Of a DNA stretch of 35,270 nucleotides, positions 7,755-15,023 are shown one piece after another. The translations under genes and the position numbers were made by a program. Below the pieces are notes generated by a model, which was not told the origin of the DNA, did no database searches, and saw only the letters and a list, made by a program, of their open reading frames with translations. The DNA is from Chloroflexota bacterium. GTDB taxonomy: Bacteria; Chloroflexota; UBA6077; FW602-bin22. The stretch spans positions 1 through 35,270 of the forward strand of contig VGOZ01000030.1 in NCBI GenBank assembly GCA_016875715.1. The letters run 5' to 3'. The first letter of the stretch is position 1. Each line of letters opens with the position of its first letter.

Positions 7755-8376
7755 CCTGACTTCGGAGGTCCGCCCCTCTGAGTACGAGGCGCTTGTCGCG
7801 ACGGTTCAGGCGTGTCGCCTCTGTCCGACGATGGAGGGCCGAAGGCGTGCCCTCGGGTGCGCCAACGGCCCGCTGGTCGCCGACGCAATCTTCGTCGCCG
7901 AGGCTCCCGGGCGGCTCGGCGCCGATCGCACCGGCATCCCTCTGAGCGGCGATCGCGCCGGGGCGAACTTCGGCGAGTTGCTGCTGCACGCCGGCATCGA
8001 GCGATCGCGCGTGTTCGTCACGAACGCTGTCCTGTGCAATCCACGAGACGACCGCGGCCGTAACCGCGCCCCCGGAGCCACGGAGCGCGCCCGATGCCTG
8101 AACCACCTGCGTCGCACACTCACCATCGTTCGCGCGCCGGTCATCGTGTCGCTCGGGACGCACGCTCTGACAGCGCTGGGCCACATCGAACCGCACGGCG
8201 CTCGCCTCGCCAACCATGTGGGTCGCGAGATCCCCTGGCGGGGCATCACCCTGGTACCGCTCTATCACCCCGGCAGCCGGGCGCGCGTGTACCGTACGTG
8301 GCCCGACCAGCGCGAAGATTTTCGTCGACTGGCGACTACAATTCAGGGCAACGGAGTGACTTTCGGCCGATCGTGA
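7717..8376 (+). CDS. Uracil-DNA glycosylase, iron-sulfur family 4-like
   Basis: A 219-residue member of the UDG superfamily, excising uracil from DNA in base excision repair. Four cysteines fit a [4Fe-4S] cluster: C33 and C36 (CRLC), C107 (VLCNP) and C127 (ARCLNH). Motif A is EAPGRLGADRTG (62-73), where family 4 enzymes carry GExPG and family 5 enzymes GLAPxxxGxNRTG, so it looks intermediate. NPRDDRGRNRAP precedes the fourth cysteine, and YHPGSRA (183-189) corresponds to the HP[S/A] motif of the superfamily. No start codon exists after the PIG-L stop before the cysteines, so the ATG at 7717 inside that gene is used. Its TGA overlaps the GTG of the VOC gene. Confidence 0.8.
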   Translation: MLPSPSGSFVSPDLTSEVRPSEYEALVATVQACRLCPTMEGRRRALGCANGPLVADAIFVAEAPGRLGADRTGIPLSGDRAGANFGELLLHAGIERSRVFVTNAVLCNPRDDRGRNRAPGATERARCLNHLRRTLTIVRAPVIVSLGTHALTALGHIEPHGARLANHVGREIPWRGITLVPLYHPGSRARVYRTWPDQREDFRRLATTIQGNGVTFGRS

Positions 8377-8756
8377 TCCGGCGCCTCGCATTCGTTCAGC
8401 TATCGGTGCAGCACTGGCCGATTGCGCTGGAGTTCTATCGGGACCTGCTCGGTCTGACGGTCGCGCAGATCGCCGAGAACGAGCAGTGGGTCGCGTTCAA
8501 CGTTGGGGACGTGCAACTGGTGATCTACGGCGGCGGCGTGGCAGCGAACGGCCCCAAGACGGTCGAACAGAACGCCTTCGTGCCCAACCTCGCCTGTGAT
8601 GATCTGGCGGGGACGGTCGCCACGCTGGAGAGCCGTGGCGTACCGTTCGTCTCTCGGTTGCAGATCCGCCCGGATGGCTACCGCCTGGCAACGATCGTCG
8701 ACCCCGAGGGCAATCAGATCCAGCTATTCGAATGGACAGGAGCCCAGGTCCCATGA
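8373..8756 (+). CDS. VOC/glyoxalase-family protein
   Basis: A 127-residue protein with the two beta-alpha-beta-beta-beta halves of the vicinal-oxygen-chelate fold. The first half is seen in FVQLSVQHWPIALEFYRDLLGL, the second in DLAGTVATLESRGVPF and the end motif DPEGNQIQLFEW, whose Glu is a usual metal ligand. The first-strand position often occupied by a His ligand reads VQLSV, so a full His/Glu metal set is not obvious. Family roles range from glyoxalase I and dioxygenases to antibiotic-binding proteins; none can be assigned. GTG at 8373 overlaps the UDG stop (GTGA), and its own TGA overlaps the trxB ATG, so the three genes are translationally coupled. Confidence 0.75.
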   Translation: MIRRLAFVQLSVQHWPIALEFYRDLLGLTVAQIAENEQWVAFNVGDVQLVIYGGGVAANGPKTVEQNAFVPNLACDDLAGTVATLESRGVPFVSRLQIRPDGYRLATIVDPEGNQIQLFEWTGAQVP

Positions 8757-9688
8757 GCGCAGCAGTTCAGAACCTCGTCATTCTCGGATCCGGTCCCGCC
8801 GGGCTCACCGCCGCCATCTACGCCGCTCGCGCTTCGTTGCAACCGCTCCTGATCGGCGGCGCCGAGCCTGGCGGCCAATTGATGCTGACGTCCGATGTCG
8901 AGAACTATCCGGGTTTTCCGGAGGGAATTCAGGGGCCTGAGTTGATGTCGCGCTTCCGCGAGCAGGCCGAACGCTTCGGCGCGCAGATGGTCGATGAAGA
9001 CGTGACCGCGGTCGACTTCGGGCATCGACCCTTTGCGATCTCAACAGACCGCCAGACGATCCGCGCGCGAAGCGTCATCATCGCAACCGGCGCATCCGCC
9101 ATCTGGCTGGGGCTCGACTCCGAAACCCGGTTGCGTGGCCGCGGAGTCTCCACCTGCGCGACGTGCGACGGCTTCTTCTTTCGCGGCAAGGAACTTGTGG
9201 TGGTTGGGGGCGGAGACACGGCGATGGAGGAGGCCACATTCCTGTCACGGTTCGCGACTAAGGTCACGGTCGTACATCGACGCGAGGCTTTGCGGGCCTC
9301 ACGGATCATGCAGGAGCGTGCCGAGAAAGATCCGAAGATCAGTTTCGTCTGGAACGCCGTGATCGATGAGGTACTCGGCACCGAGAACGTCACTGGCGTC
9401 CGTTTGCGAGACGTGAAGACCGGCCAGTTGCGCGACTATCGGACCGACGGTGTCTTCGTCGCAATCGGCCACCAGCCTAATACGGGGTTCCTGAAGGGCC
9501 AGATCAAACTCAACGAGAAGGGATACGTCGTGCCCCGAGCAGGTTCGGAAAGCCAGACGAACATCCCCGGTGTCTTCGTCGCCGGCGACGTTGAGGACTT
9601 CCACTACCGGCAGGCTGTGACCGCAGCTGGCGCGGGATGCAAGGCCGCGCTGGACGCCGAACGGTACCTCGCCGCGCTCGGTGACTGA
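8753..9688 (+). CDS. trxB: Thioredoxin reductase
   Basis: A 311-residue FAD/NADPH flavoprotein that reduces thioredoxin. The FAD motif GSGPAGLTAAIYAAR follows directly after the N-terminus, the redox-active disulfide CATC is at C135/C138, as expected for low-molecular-weight TrxB, and the NADPH motif GGGDTAMEEA comes about 18 residues later. The C-terminal FAD motif is VFVAGDVED. ATG at 8753 overlaps the VOC stop (ATGA) and has AGGAG ten bases upstream. No thioredoxin gene is adjacent. Length and motif spacing are all normal, so an active cytosolic enzyme is expected. Confidence 0.94.
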   Translation: MSAAVQNLVILGSGPAGLTAAIYAARASLQPLLIGGAEPGGQLMLTSDVENYPGFPEGIQGPELMSRFREQAERFGAQMVDEDVTAVDFGHRPFAISTDRQTIRARSVIIATGASAIWLGLDSETRLRGRGVSTCATCDGFFFRGKELVVVGGGDTAMEEATFLSRFATKVTVVHRREALRASRIMQERAEKDPKISFVWNAVIDEVLGTENVTGVRLRDVKTGQLRDYRTDGVFVAIGHQPNTGFLKGQIKLNEKGYVVPRAGSESQTNIPGVFVAGDVEDFHYRQAVTAAGAGCKAALDAERYLAALGD

Positions 9689-9704
9689 TCGGGCCGTATC
9701 AGTC
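9683..9704. terminator. Hairpin across the convergent stops of trxB and the RidA gene
   Basis: GACTGAT (9683-9689) pairs exactly with ATCAGTC (9698-9704) around an 8-base loop. Both stop codons lie in the arms. There is no T-run, so a termination role is an inference from position and symmetry. Confidence 0.38.
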
Positions 9705-10085
9705 CGGCACGTATCCGATCGCGTCGAAACTAACCGGTGACCGTGCGGACGCCACGGCGACGAGCGACCGGACCGGGCGCGGCTCCGCCGCGAAGTACCG
9801 GCGGTACACCTCATTCACGGCCTCGAAATCCTGCATGTCCCTGATGTAGAGCGTGACCTTGAGCACGTGGTCGAGCGATGAGCCTCCGGCCTCGAGAATG
9901 GCCTTGAGATTCTCGAGCGCGTTGCGCGTTGCGGCGCGCACATCTCCTTCCGGAGCGGGACCGAAGGCGGGATTGGAAGTCGGCACCGACGCGGTGAAGA
10001 CGAGGCGATCCCATCGTATGCCCTGGCTGTAGGGTCCGATCGGGGCCGCCGCGCGATCTGTCCCGATTCCCTGCTTTCCGCTCAC
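9699..10085 (-). CDS. RidA/YjgF-family protein (enamine/imine deaminase-like)
   Basis: A 128-residue trimeric-type RidA-fold protein. Family landmarks are APIGPYSQGI (residues 14-23), GDVRAATRNALENLKAILE, VLKVTLYIRDM, and VRSLVAV, whose Arg binds the substrate carboxylate in active RidA. The segment that in classical RidA carries the catalytic Glu reads SFDAIGYV, with Asp instead, so it may belong to a divergent subfamily. RidA removes reactive 2-aminoacrylate formed by PLP enzymes. Its GTG start at 10085 overlaps the TGA of the alcohol dehydrogenase gene, coupling the two. Confidence 0.85.
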   Translation of the reverse strand: MSGKQGIGTDRAAAPIGPYSQGIRWDRLVFTASVPTSNPAFGPAPEGDVRAATRNALENLKAILEAGGSSLDHVLKVTLYIRDMQDFEAVNEVYRRYFAAEPRPVRSLVAVASARSPVSFDAIGYVPD

Positions 10086-11155
10086 TGCGCACCTCCCACG
10101 GTGACGAGAATCTTCAAGGTCTCGGCCTTGTGGTGTTCGAGCCGATCGAACCCGCCCGCGACGACATCGGCCAGCGGCACACGGTGGGAGACGATGCGTT
10201 CGGCGTCGACCCGGCCCGCCCCCAGCAACCGCATAGCGCCCCGGTAGTCCTCGTCATATACGTGGGCGAGGGAGCCTATCACCTCGATCTCCGGCGCCAC
10301 GATCGTTGCAGTGACGTTGACAGGCGCCGGAGATGAGTTCAGGCCAATGACGACCACACGTCCCCCTCTCCGCACCAGCGAGGCCGCATAGACCCACGTT
10401 CCGGGGCCACCCGCGCACTCGAGAACGACGTCGGGCCCGACGCCCCCGGTGAGGTCGCGTAGGTGCAGCGCACAGTCGCCCGTCCCAGGGTCTAGCACGG
10501 CATCCGCACCGAGGTCCGCGGCAATCGCCTTGCGTGCCGGTGACCGCTCGACGACGGCCACGAAGCCCGCACCGGCGGCCCGGACCGCCTGCAGCGCGAG
10601 CAGGCCGACCGCACCCACACCAACGATCGCGACGTTGTCACCGACCGTCAAGCGCGACCGTCGCACCGCGCGCACCGCGACGGCGAGAGGTTCGGCAAGG
10701 GCGGCGGCGGCCATTGTCACGCGATCCGGCACCGGCTCGCACATCGACTCAGGTACCGCGCAGAACTCCGCCAGACCGCCATCGCCATGCAGACCCAGCG
10801 CGGCCATGTGCTCGCACAGGTGGACCTGATGGCGCACACACCAGTAGCAGCGCCCACAGGAGATCACGACATCGGGCGCCACCGCGTCACCCAAGCGGAA
10901 GCGGCTAACTTCCCGACCGACAGCGACCACATGCCCGGCAAACTCGTGCCCCATCACGATGGGCGCGCGCCGCCCCGTGAGAGGATTGGGCTCGACGGTG
11001 GGGATCCAGATCGGCCCCTCCCGGTACTCCTCGAGGTCCGTACCGCAGACGCCACAGTACGCCACGCGGATCACGACATCGCCGGGACCCGGCGTCGGGT
11101 CGGGAACGTTCTCCACCCGGAGGTCGTTTCTGCCGTGCCACCGTGCCGCGCGCAA
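10082..11155 (-). CDS. Zinc-dependent medium-chain alcohol dehydrogenase
   Basis: A 357-residue MDR-family dehydrogenase close to the butanediol/threonine/sorbitol dehydrogenase group. Catalytic zinc ligands are C37 (CGVCGTD) and H70-E71 (GHEFAG). The structural zinc lobe has C100, C103, C106 and C114. The Rossmann motif is VGVGAVGLLALQ, followed about 25 residues later by ERSPARK; the Glu favours NAD over NADP. The insertion NPLTGRRAPIVMGHE is typical of 2,3-butanediol dehydrogenases, but the substrate is unproven. The TTG start is supported by AGGAGA five bases upstream. It lies between the HTH/coiled-coil gene and RidA in one likely transcript. Confidence 0.87.
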   Translation of the reverse strand: MRAARWHGRNDLRVENVPDPTPGPGDVVIRVAYCGVCGTDLEEYREGPIWIPTVEPNPLTGRRAPIVMGHEFAGHVVAVGREVSRFRLGDAVAPDVVISCGRCYWCVRHQVHLCEHMAALGLHGDGGLAEFCAVPESMCEPVPDRVTMAAAALAEPLAVAVRAVRRSRLTVGDNVAIVGVGAVGLLALQAVRAAGAGFVAVVERSPARKAIAADLGADAVLDPGTGDCALHLRDLTGGVGPDVVLECAGGPGTWVYAASLVRRGGRVVVIGLNSSPAPVNVTATIVAPEIEVIGSLAHVYDEDYRGAMRLLGAGRVDAERIVSHRVPLADVVAGGFDRLEHHKAETLKILVTVGGAQ

Positions 11156-11160
11156 GGCCG

Positions 11161-11166
11161 TCTCCT
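11161..11166 (-). promoter_or_regulatory. Ribosome binding site fixing a TTG start
   Basis: On the minus strand AGGAGA is followed by five bases and then TTG at 11155. The good site justifies the non-ATG start of the alcohol dehydrogenase; the next in-frame candidates would cut into the first strand of the catalytic domain. Confidence 0.7.
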
Positions 11167-11199
11167 ATCCGAGCCGGAGGATACGCCGAACCGATGCGG

Positions 11200-11886
11200 C
11201 TATCGTCCGCGGAAGAACTTCCTGATGCGCTCAACCAGCGATGGCGGCTCCGGAATTGGTGCCGATAGCGCGCGCAGTTGCTCGTTGGCTACCTTCAACT
11301 GCGCTTGGGCATAGCCCAGTTGAAGGGCCATCTTCATCCGCTCGTCGTGCATTCGCTCGATCTCACCCAGAGCCTGCTCGAGACGGGCGCTCAGGGCCGC
11401 GATCGCGGTCGCGGCGATCTCCACAGTGCCGCTGGACGACGCCTCAGTCCTCGCCAGAGGTGCAAGTGGAGCACCATCGGCCGGCGTGGATGCCTCGCCG
11501 AACCCCGTGGTCGTCGAGGTCACCGTCTGCGCCAGTGTCTCCGACGCTGCGACTGCCGTTGTCTCCGAAGCTGCGGCTTCCATCGTCTCCGACCCTGAGG
11601 GCAGCCGAATGACCGCGGACTCAACAGCGGACTGAATCGGTCCGCGTCGTCCGCCTGACACATCGGCATCGGCGCCGATCGGCGAGCGGACGTCCTCTGG
11701 ATGGTGGGTATGGCCGTTTCCACCCATCTCTTCCACGGCCGCGACATTCAGCAAGGAGGACAGATCGATCAGCCAGTCATCTCCCGCTCTCTCGGCATCG
11801 ATCCGTCCGGCCAGAATCCACCGCTCGATCGTCTCCGGAGTACGACCCGTCGCGATGACGGCGTCCTCGACGATGACTCTTGCCAT
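11200..11886 (-). CDS. HTH (excisionase/MerR-like) protein with long disordered linker and coiled coil
   Basis: A 228-residue protein of unknown function. Residues 1-47 resemble the helix-turn-helix of excisionase/MerR-like proteins: VEDAVIATGRTPETIERWILAGRIDAERAGDDWLID has the typical helix, turn, recognition helix and GRI hinge. Residues about 60-150 are Ala/Ser/Thr-rich and look disordered. Residues about 155-205 form a heptad-like coiled coil (AALSARLEQALGEIERMHDERMKM, then ANEQLRAL), and the tail FFRGR is basic. This plan suggests a DNA-binding dimer or a scaffold rather than an enzyme. It is divergent from the two-component pair across 60 bp. The ATG at 11886 has no ribosome site and a -10 box 7 bases away. 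Confidence 0.65.
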   Translation of the reverse strand: MARVIVEDAVIATGRTPETIERWILAGRIDAERAGDDWLIDLSSLLNVAAVEEMGGNGHTHHPEDVRSPIGADADVSGGRRGPIQSAVESAVIRLPSGSETMEAAASETTAVAASETLAQTVTSTTTGFGEASTPADGAPLAPLARTEASSSGTVEIAATAIAALSARLEQALGEIERMHDERMKMALQLGYAQAQLKVANEQLRALSAPIPEPPSLVERIRKFFRGR

Positions 11887-11893
11887 AACGTTA

Positions 11894-11899
11894 ATTCTA
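11894..11899 (-). promoter_or_regulatory. -10 box of a probable leaderless transcript (HTH/coiled-coil gene)
   Basis: Minus-strand TAGAAT is separated by 7 bases (TAACGTT) from the ATG at 11886, so the predicted transcription start is at or within one base of the A of ATG. No ribosome site is present. A good -35 box at normal spacing was not seen. Confidence 0.5.
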
Positions 11900-11912
11900 G
11901 GTCGGTCCCGGC

Positions 11913-11942
11913 TTAAATCCCTGTAAGAAGGGGTCGTATAAT
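11913..11942 (+). promoter_or_regulatory. Promoter of the response regulator/kinase operon, perfect TATAAT
   Basis: TATAAT at 11937-11942 is a perfect -10 box only 4 bases before the ATG at 11947 and 7 bases before an in-frame GTG at 11950. TTAAAT at 11913-11918 is a weak -35 candidate at 18 bp. A start of transcription about 7 bases after the box falls on codon 1 or 2, so the message is probably leaderless and the GTG may be the true start. Confidence 0.55.
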
Positions 11943-11946
11943 CCGC

Positions 11947-12684
11947 ATGGTGACCGTGGGCCCGGCCGAGCGCCGCGTCCTGATCGTGGATGACGAGCCG
12001 AATCTCGTCGATGCTGTGCGCCTATGGCTGGAGATGGAGGGCTACGTCGTTCTCATCGCCACGGGCGGTGAGGAAGCGCTCACCCGCGTGCGCGAGCACC
12101 TGCCGGATCTGATTCTGCTCGATGTGATGATGCCCGGGGTCGACGGCTTCGAGACGCTGCGGCGGCTCCGCGAGGTGTCCGACGTGCCGGTGATCATGCT
12201 GACCGCACGCGGTGGAGAAGACGACCGCGTCCGCGGTCTGCGGAGTGGCGCCGACGACTACGTCGCCAAGCCGTTCTCGCAGCGCGAACTCTCTTCGCGC
12301 ATCGAGGCCGTGCTGCGCCGCGCTGAGGCGCAGCCATCGGTCAATCGAACCGCGATCATGGTGGACGAGGATCTGACGATCGACTTTCGGCGGGGTGAGG
12401 TTCACCTCAAGGGCAGTCGGGTCCAGTTGACGGCGATGGAATATCGTCTTCTGTATCACCTGGCCAGCAACCCGGGCCGGCTCCTGCCGTACGAGTCGAT
12501 TCTGGCCCGCGTTTGGGGCATCGAATACCTATCCCAGGAGCACTATGTGCGCCAGTACGTCAACTACCTGCGCCAGAAGATCGAACCGGACCCATCCCGA
12601 CCGAAGTACATCCTCAACGAACGAGGGCTGGGCTACCGGTTCGTCGACTACCGCGCGGCGGCGATCGAGGCATCAAAGCGATGA
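11947..12684 (+). CDS. OmpR/PhoB-family response regulator
   Basis: A 245-residue two-component regulator. The receiver domain (residues about 10-122) has the acidic pair in LIVDDEPN, phospho-acceptor D59 (ILLDVMMPG), the switch Thr in VIMLTARG and the Lys in VAKPFS. A winged-helix DNA-binding domain follows (about 140-235), with LTAMEYRLLYHLASNPGRLL, a recognition helix in EHYVRQYVNYLRQKIE, and the wing GLGYRF. It should bind direct repeats at target promoters when phosphorylated by the kinase encoded next. Its TGA overlaps the kinase ATG (ATGA). Targets are unknown; the divergent HTH/coiled-coil operon is a candidate. Confidence 0.93.
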   Translation: MVTVGPAERRVLIVDDEPNLVDAVRLWLEMEGYVVLIATGGEEALTRVREHLPDLILLDVMMPGVDGFETLRRLREVSDVPVIMLTARGGEDDRVRGLRSGADDYVAKPFSQRELSSRIEAVLRRAEAQPSVNRTAIMVDEDLTIDFRRGEVHLKGSRVQLTAMEYRLLYHLASNPGRLLPYESILARVWGIEYLSQEHYVRQYVNYLRQKIEPDPSRPKYILNERGLGYRFVDYRAAAIEASKR

Positions 12685-14441
12685 GTTTTGGCAGCGACGA
12701 CCCCGGCTATCTGGAGTTCGCGCTGGCCGGACTCGGCGATGGGCGCGAAGTGGGACCGGCCCTTGGCGGGCTGCTCGCCGCGGCACGGGGCCTTCTGAAT
12801 GCCGATTGTGCCTACATCCTGCGGTGCGAGGGGAGTGTGCTGAGCCTGATCGCCTCGGACAACCTACCTCACCGCTCCGATGGATCGGTCTCGCTGGGAG
12901 TGGGTGGCCCGGAAGCGCGGGCAGCCATCATTGCCGAGGCGGTAGTCGATCGCGCGGGCAACTCTCCGTATCTAGGTCGAGGCGACCTTGCCCTGGCGGC
13001 AGCGCCGATCGTTCTTCGTGGCAGCGTAGTCGGTGTTTTCGCGGCGGCGCGGCAGGCGCTCTTCGTGCCATCGGAGGTGCGCTGGGTCCGTATCCTCGCG
13101 CGAATCGCGGGCATCGCGATCGAGAACGCACGGCTCCTCGAGGCAGAGCGCCGGCGAGCACGGTACGGCGAGACGGTCGGTGCCATTGGGACGATCGAGC
13201 GGGTCCAGGTGCAGCCGTTCTGCCAGCGTATGGCGGCGGTCATCAATGATGTGATGGCGGCCGACATCACCGATGTGATGCTCTGCCGGAACCTGCTGCA
13301 GGTAGAGGCCGGGCACGGTGTGGCGCGGGCACCCGAGACGTGGGAACTGGTTCGCGCCGGCGAACATCGCATCGAGAATTTCGGGGAGCCCGCGGGTCTC
13401 GACCGCATCGATACACGTGCTGGCGGCGCCTTCGCGGCGTCTTTCAAGACGGGCGTGCCCTACCGTTGCGCCGACGCGCAGGAGAACCCCAAGGCGCCCT
13501 CGGGCCTCCGTACCATCGGTGTTCGTTCGATTCTCGTGATCCCGATCCCCGGGGATCGGGAAGCCCAGGGCCTGCTCATCGTGGGGAGCCGTCGGCCGGC
13601 CGCATTCGACAGTGACGACGCGGCATTCCTGCGCCTCGTCGCCGAACGGGTAGGACTGCTGCTGCGACATAGCGCCATCGAGCGCGATCACGCTCGCGCC
13701 GCGGCCAGGCAGGAGTTCCTCTCGGTGGTCTCCCACGAACTGAAAACGCCGGTGGCGGTGATCAAGGCGTACAGCGAGGTGCTCGATCGGCGCGCCGGCC
13801 TCTCAGATTGGCCTGGTCAGGATCGAACGATCGTCGAGCGCATCGGCGAACAGGCGGATCGCATGCTGGCGATGATCGAGCAGTTGCTCGATCTGCAGAG
13901 AATCGAGATCGGTCTGCTCGAACTGCAGGTCTCCCCGTTCGATCTGACCGAATTGGCGCGGGGGGCTGCCGAGGCCGTTCAGGCAACGACCGACGCACAC
14001 ACGATCTCGTTGGACGGGATCGACACCTGTCCCGTGGTCGCGGATCGGCGACGCATCGATGAAGTCATCACGAATCTGCTGGACAACGCCGTCAAGTACT
14101 CACCGGCGGGTGGTCCGATCGTGGTGCATTTGGCGCGCAGCGAGGGGTGGGCGCACCTTTCCGTACACGACGAGGGCGTCGGGATGTCCGCAGACGATGC
14201 GACGAGGGTCTTTGATCGCTTCTTTCAGGTGGGCGCGGGCACGTATCGACGCGGCCATCTTGGCCTCGGCCTGGGTCTCTATATCGCGCGGGAGATCGTG
14301 GCGCATCACGGCGGCCGCATCGCCGTGCAGTCGGAGCCTGGACGAGGATCCATCTTCTCCGTCGATCTGCCGGTCAGCACGGTCGACCTGATTGCGGAAC
14401 CCGAAACGATCGGCGTCGTCGGGACGGAGGCCGCGGGCTGA
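12681..14441 (+). CDS. Cytosolic sensor histidine kinase with two GAF-like domains
   Basis: A 586-residue kinase with no transmembrane segment. Residues about 20-165 form a first GAF-like domain ending in IAIENARLLEAERRR. Residues about 180-335 form a second, ending in LVAERVGLLLRHSAIERDHARAA. The HisKA dimerisation helix carries the phosphorylated H352 in VVSHELKTPVAVIKAYSEVL. The ATPase domain has the N box NLLDNAVKYSP, the G1 motif DEGVGM, the F box region FDRFF and the G2 motif GLGLGLYIAREI. A soluble ligand, redox state or gas sensed by the GAF domains is likely, but the ligand is unknown. Start ATG at 12681 overlaps the regulator stop. The last 25 residues beyond VDLPVS are not conserved-looking. 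Confidence 0.92.
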   Translation: MSFGSDDPGYLEFALAGLGDGREVGPALGGLLAAARGLLNADCAYILRCEGSVLSLIASDNLPHRSDGSVSLGVGGPEARAAIIAEAVVDRAGNSPYLGRGDLALAAAPIVLRGSVVGVFAAARQALFVPSEVRWVRILARIAGIAIENARLLEAERRRARYGETVGAIGTIERVQVQPFCQRMAAVINDVMAADITDVMLCRNLLQVEAGHGVARAPETWELVRAGEHRIENFGEPAGLDRIDTRAGGAFAASFKTGVPYRCADAQENPKAPSGLRTIGVRSILVIPIPGDREAQGLLIVGSRRPAAFDSDDAAFLRLVAERVGLLLRHSAIERDHARAAARQEFLSVVSHELKTPVAVIKAYSEVLDRRAGLSDWPGQDRTIVERIGEQADRMLAMIEQLLDLQRIEIGLLELQVSPFDLTELARGAAEAVQATTDAHTISLDGIDTCPVVADRRRIDEVITNLLDNAVKYSPAGGPIVVHLARSEGWAHLSVHDEGVGMSADDATRVFDRFFQVGAGTYRRGHLGLGLGLYIAREIVAHHGGRIAVQSEPGRGSIFSVDLPVSTVDLIAEPETIGVVGTEAAG

Positions 14442-14462
14442 GCGACTCAGCACCGCGGCCTC
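14427..14462. terminator. Long hairpin between convergent kinase and hsp20 genes
   Basis: GAGGCCGCGGGCTGAG (14427-14442) pairs with CTCAGC and CCGCGGCCTC (14446-14451 and 14453-14462), giving a 16-bp stem with one bulged A at 14452 and a CGA loop. It includes the kinase TGA and lies 8 bp before the hsp20 stop. There is no T-tract on either side, but length and position make bidirectional termination or 3'-end protection likely. Confidence 0.6.
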
Positions 14463-14469
14463 TGCGTCA

Positions 14470-14907
14470 TCAGGATCCGCCGCCCAGGACCTTGATCGTG
14501 CGCGGCCGTGCCTCGGGTGACTTCGGCAGTACGATGTCGAGCACACCGTTGGCGTAGGTCACGCGCGCCTCATCGGCACTGAACGGCAGCGACAGAGCGA
14601 TGTCGCGCCGGAACCTGGTGTTGCCGTACTCGGACCACACCGCCCGCGCGCTCTCCGGAGTGCTCGCCTTCGACTCGCCCGAGATGATCAGATATCCACC
14701 GGGCTGCGCCGTCACCGAGATTGTCTCGGCGGTGGCACCAGGAACGAGCGCCTGGACGCGATACGTATCGCCGTCCTCGAAGACATTCACGGGCACGCTC
14801 GCCGTCTCGCGAGCAGCGCCGCCGTTGGGCGACGTGAATGCGGTGTCGAACAGACGATCCATCGCTTCGCGTAGAGACACATACGGTCGGGCCTGGAGAC
14901 CCATCAT
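14470..14907 (-). CDS. Small heat shock protein, Hsp20/alpha-crystallin family
   Basis: A 145-residue ATP-independent chaperone. A short N-terminal arm (residues 1-38) with LREAMDRLFDTAF precedes the alpha-crystallin domain (about 39-132): VPVNVFEDGDTYRVQALVPGA, LIISGESK, and the closing AxxxNGVLxIxLPK pattern seen as VTYANGVLDIVLPKS. The C-terminal tail has TIKV, a match to the IxI/V anchor that drives oligomerisation. ATG at 14907 is fixed by a perfect AGGAGGT seven bases upstream. It has its own promoter and nested inverted repeats upstream, consistent with stress control, and is not part of the DUF3105 operon. Confidence 0.94.
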   Translation of the reverse strand: MMGLQARPYVSLREAMDRLFDTAFTSPNGGAARETASVPVNVFEDGDTYRVQALVPGATAETISVTAQPGGYLIISGESKASTPESARAVWSEYGNTRFRRDIALSLPFSADEARVTYANGVLDIVLPKSPEARPRTIKVLGGGS

Positions 14908-14940
14908 TCGCGGTACCTCCTCGGTCAGCTTGCATTTTCT

Positions 14941-14985
14941 GACTCGTAATACGGAGATATCCTATCACGAGTCGTAGCGGATATC
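14941..14985. promoter_or_regulatory. Nested inverted repeats over the hsp20 promoter (candidate operator)
   Basis: GACTCGT (14941-14947) and ACGAGTC (14967-14973) are one inverted pair, and GATATCC (14956-14962) with GGATATC (14979-14985) is a second, interleaved with it. Arms coincide with the -35, the -35/-10 spacer, the -10 and the early transcribed region. The spacing does not match CIRCE (9-base spacer) or HAIR, so a different repressor is implied if it is an operator. Confidence 0.45.
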
Positions 14986-14987
14986 AA
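14959..14987 (-). promoter_or_regulatory. Housekeeping-type promoter of hsp20
   Basis: Reading the minus strand, TTGATA (14987-14982, 5 of 6 matches to TTGACA) and TAGGAT (14964-14959, 4 of 6 matches to TATAAT) are separated by exactly 17 bp. The predicted start near 14952 leaves a leader of about 45 bases carrying the AGGAGGT ribosome site. Confidence 0.6.
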
Positions 14988-15023
14988 TACATCCTCCGTA
15001 GCCTCGAGCGCGCCGCCTCGGGT

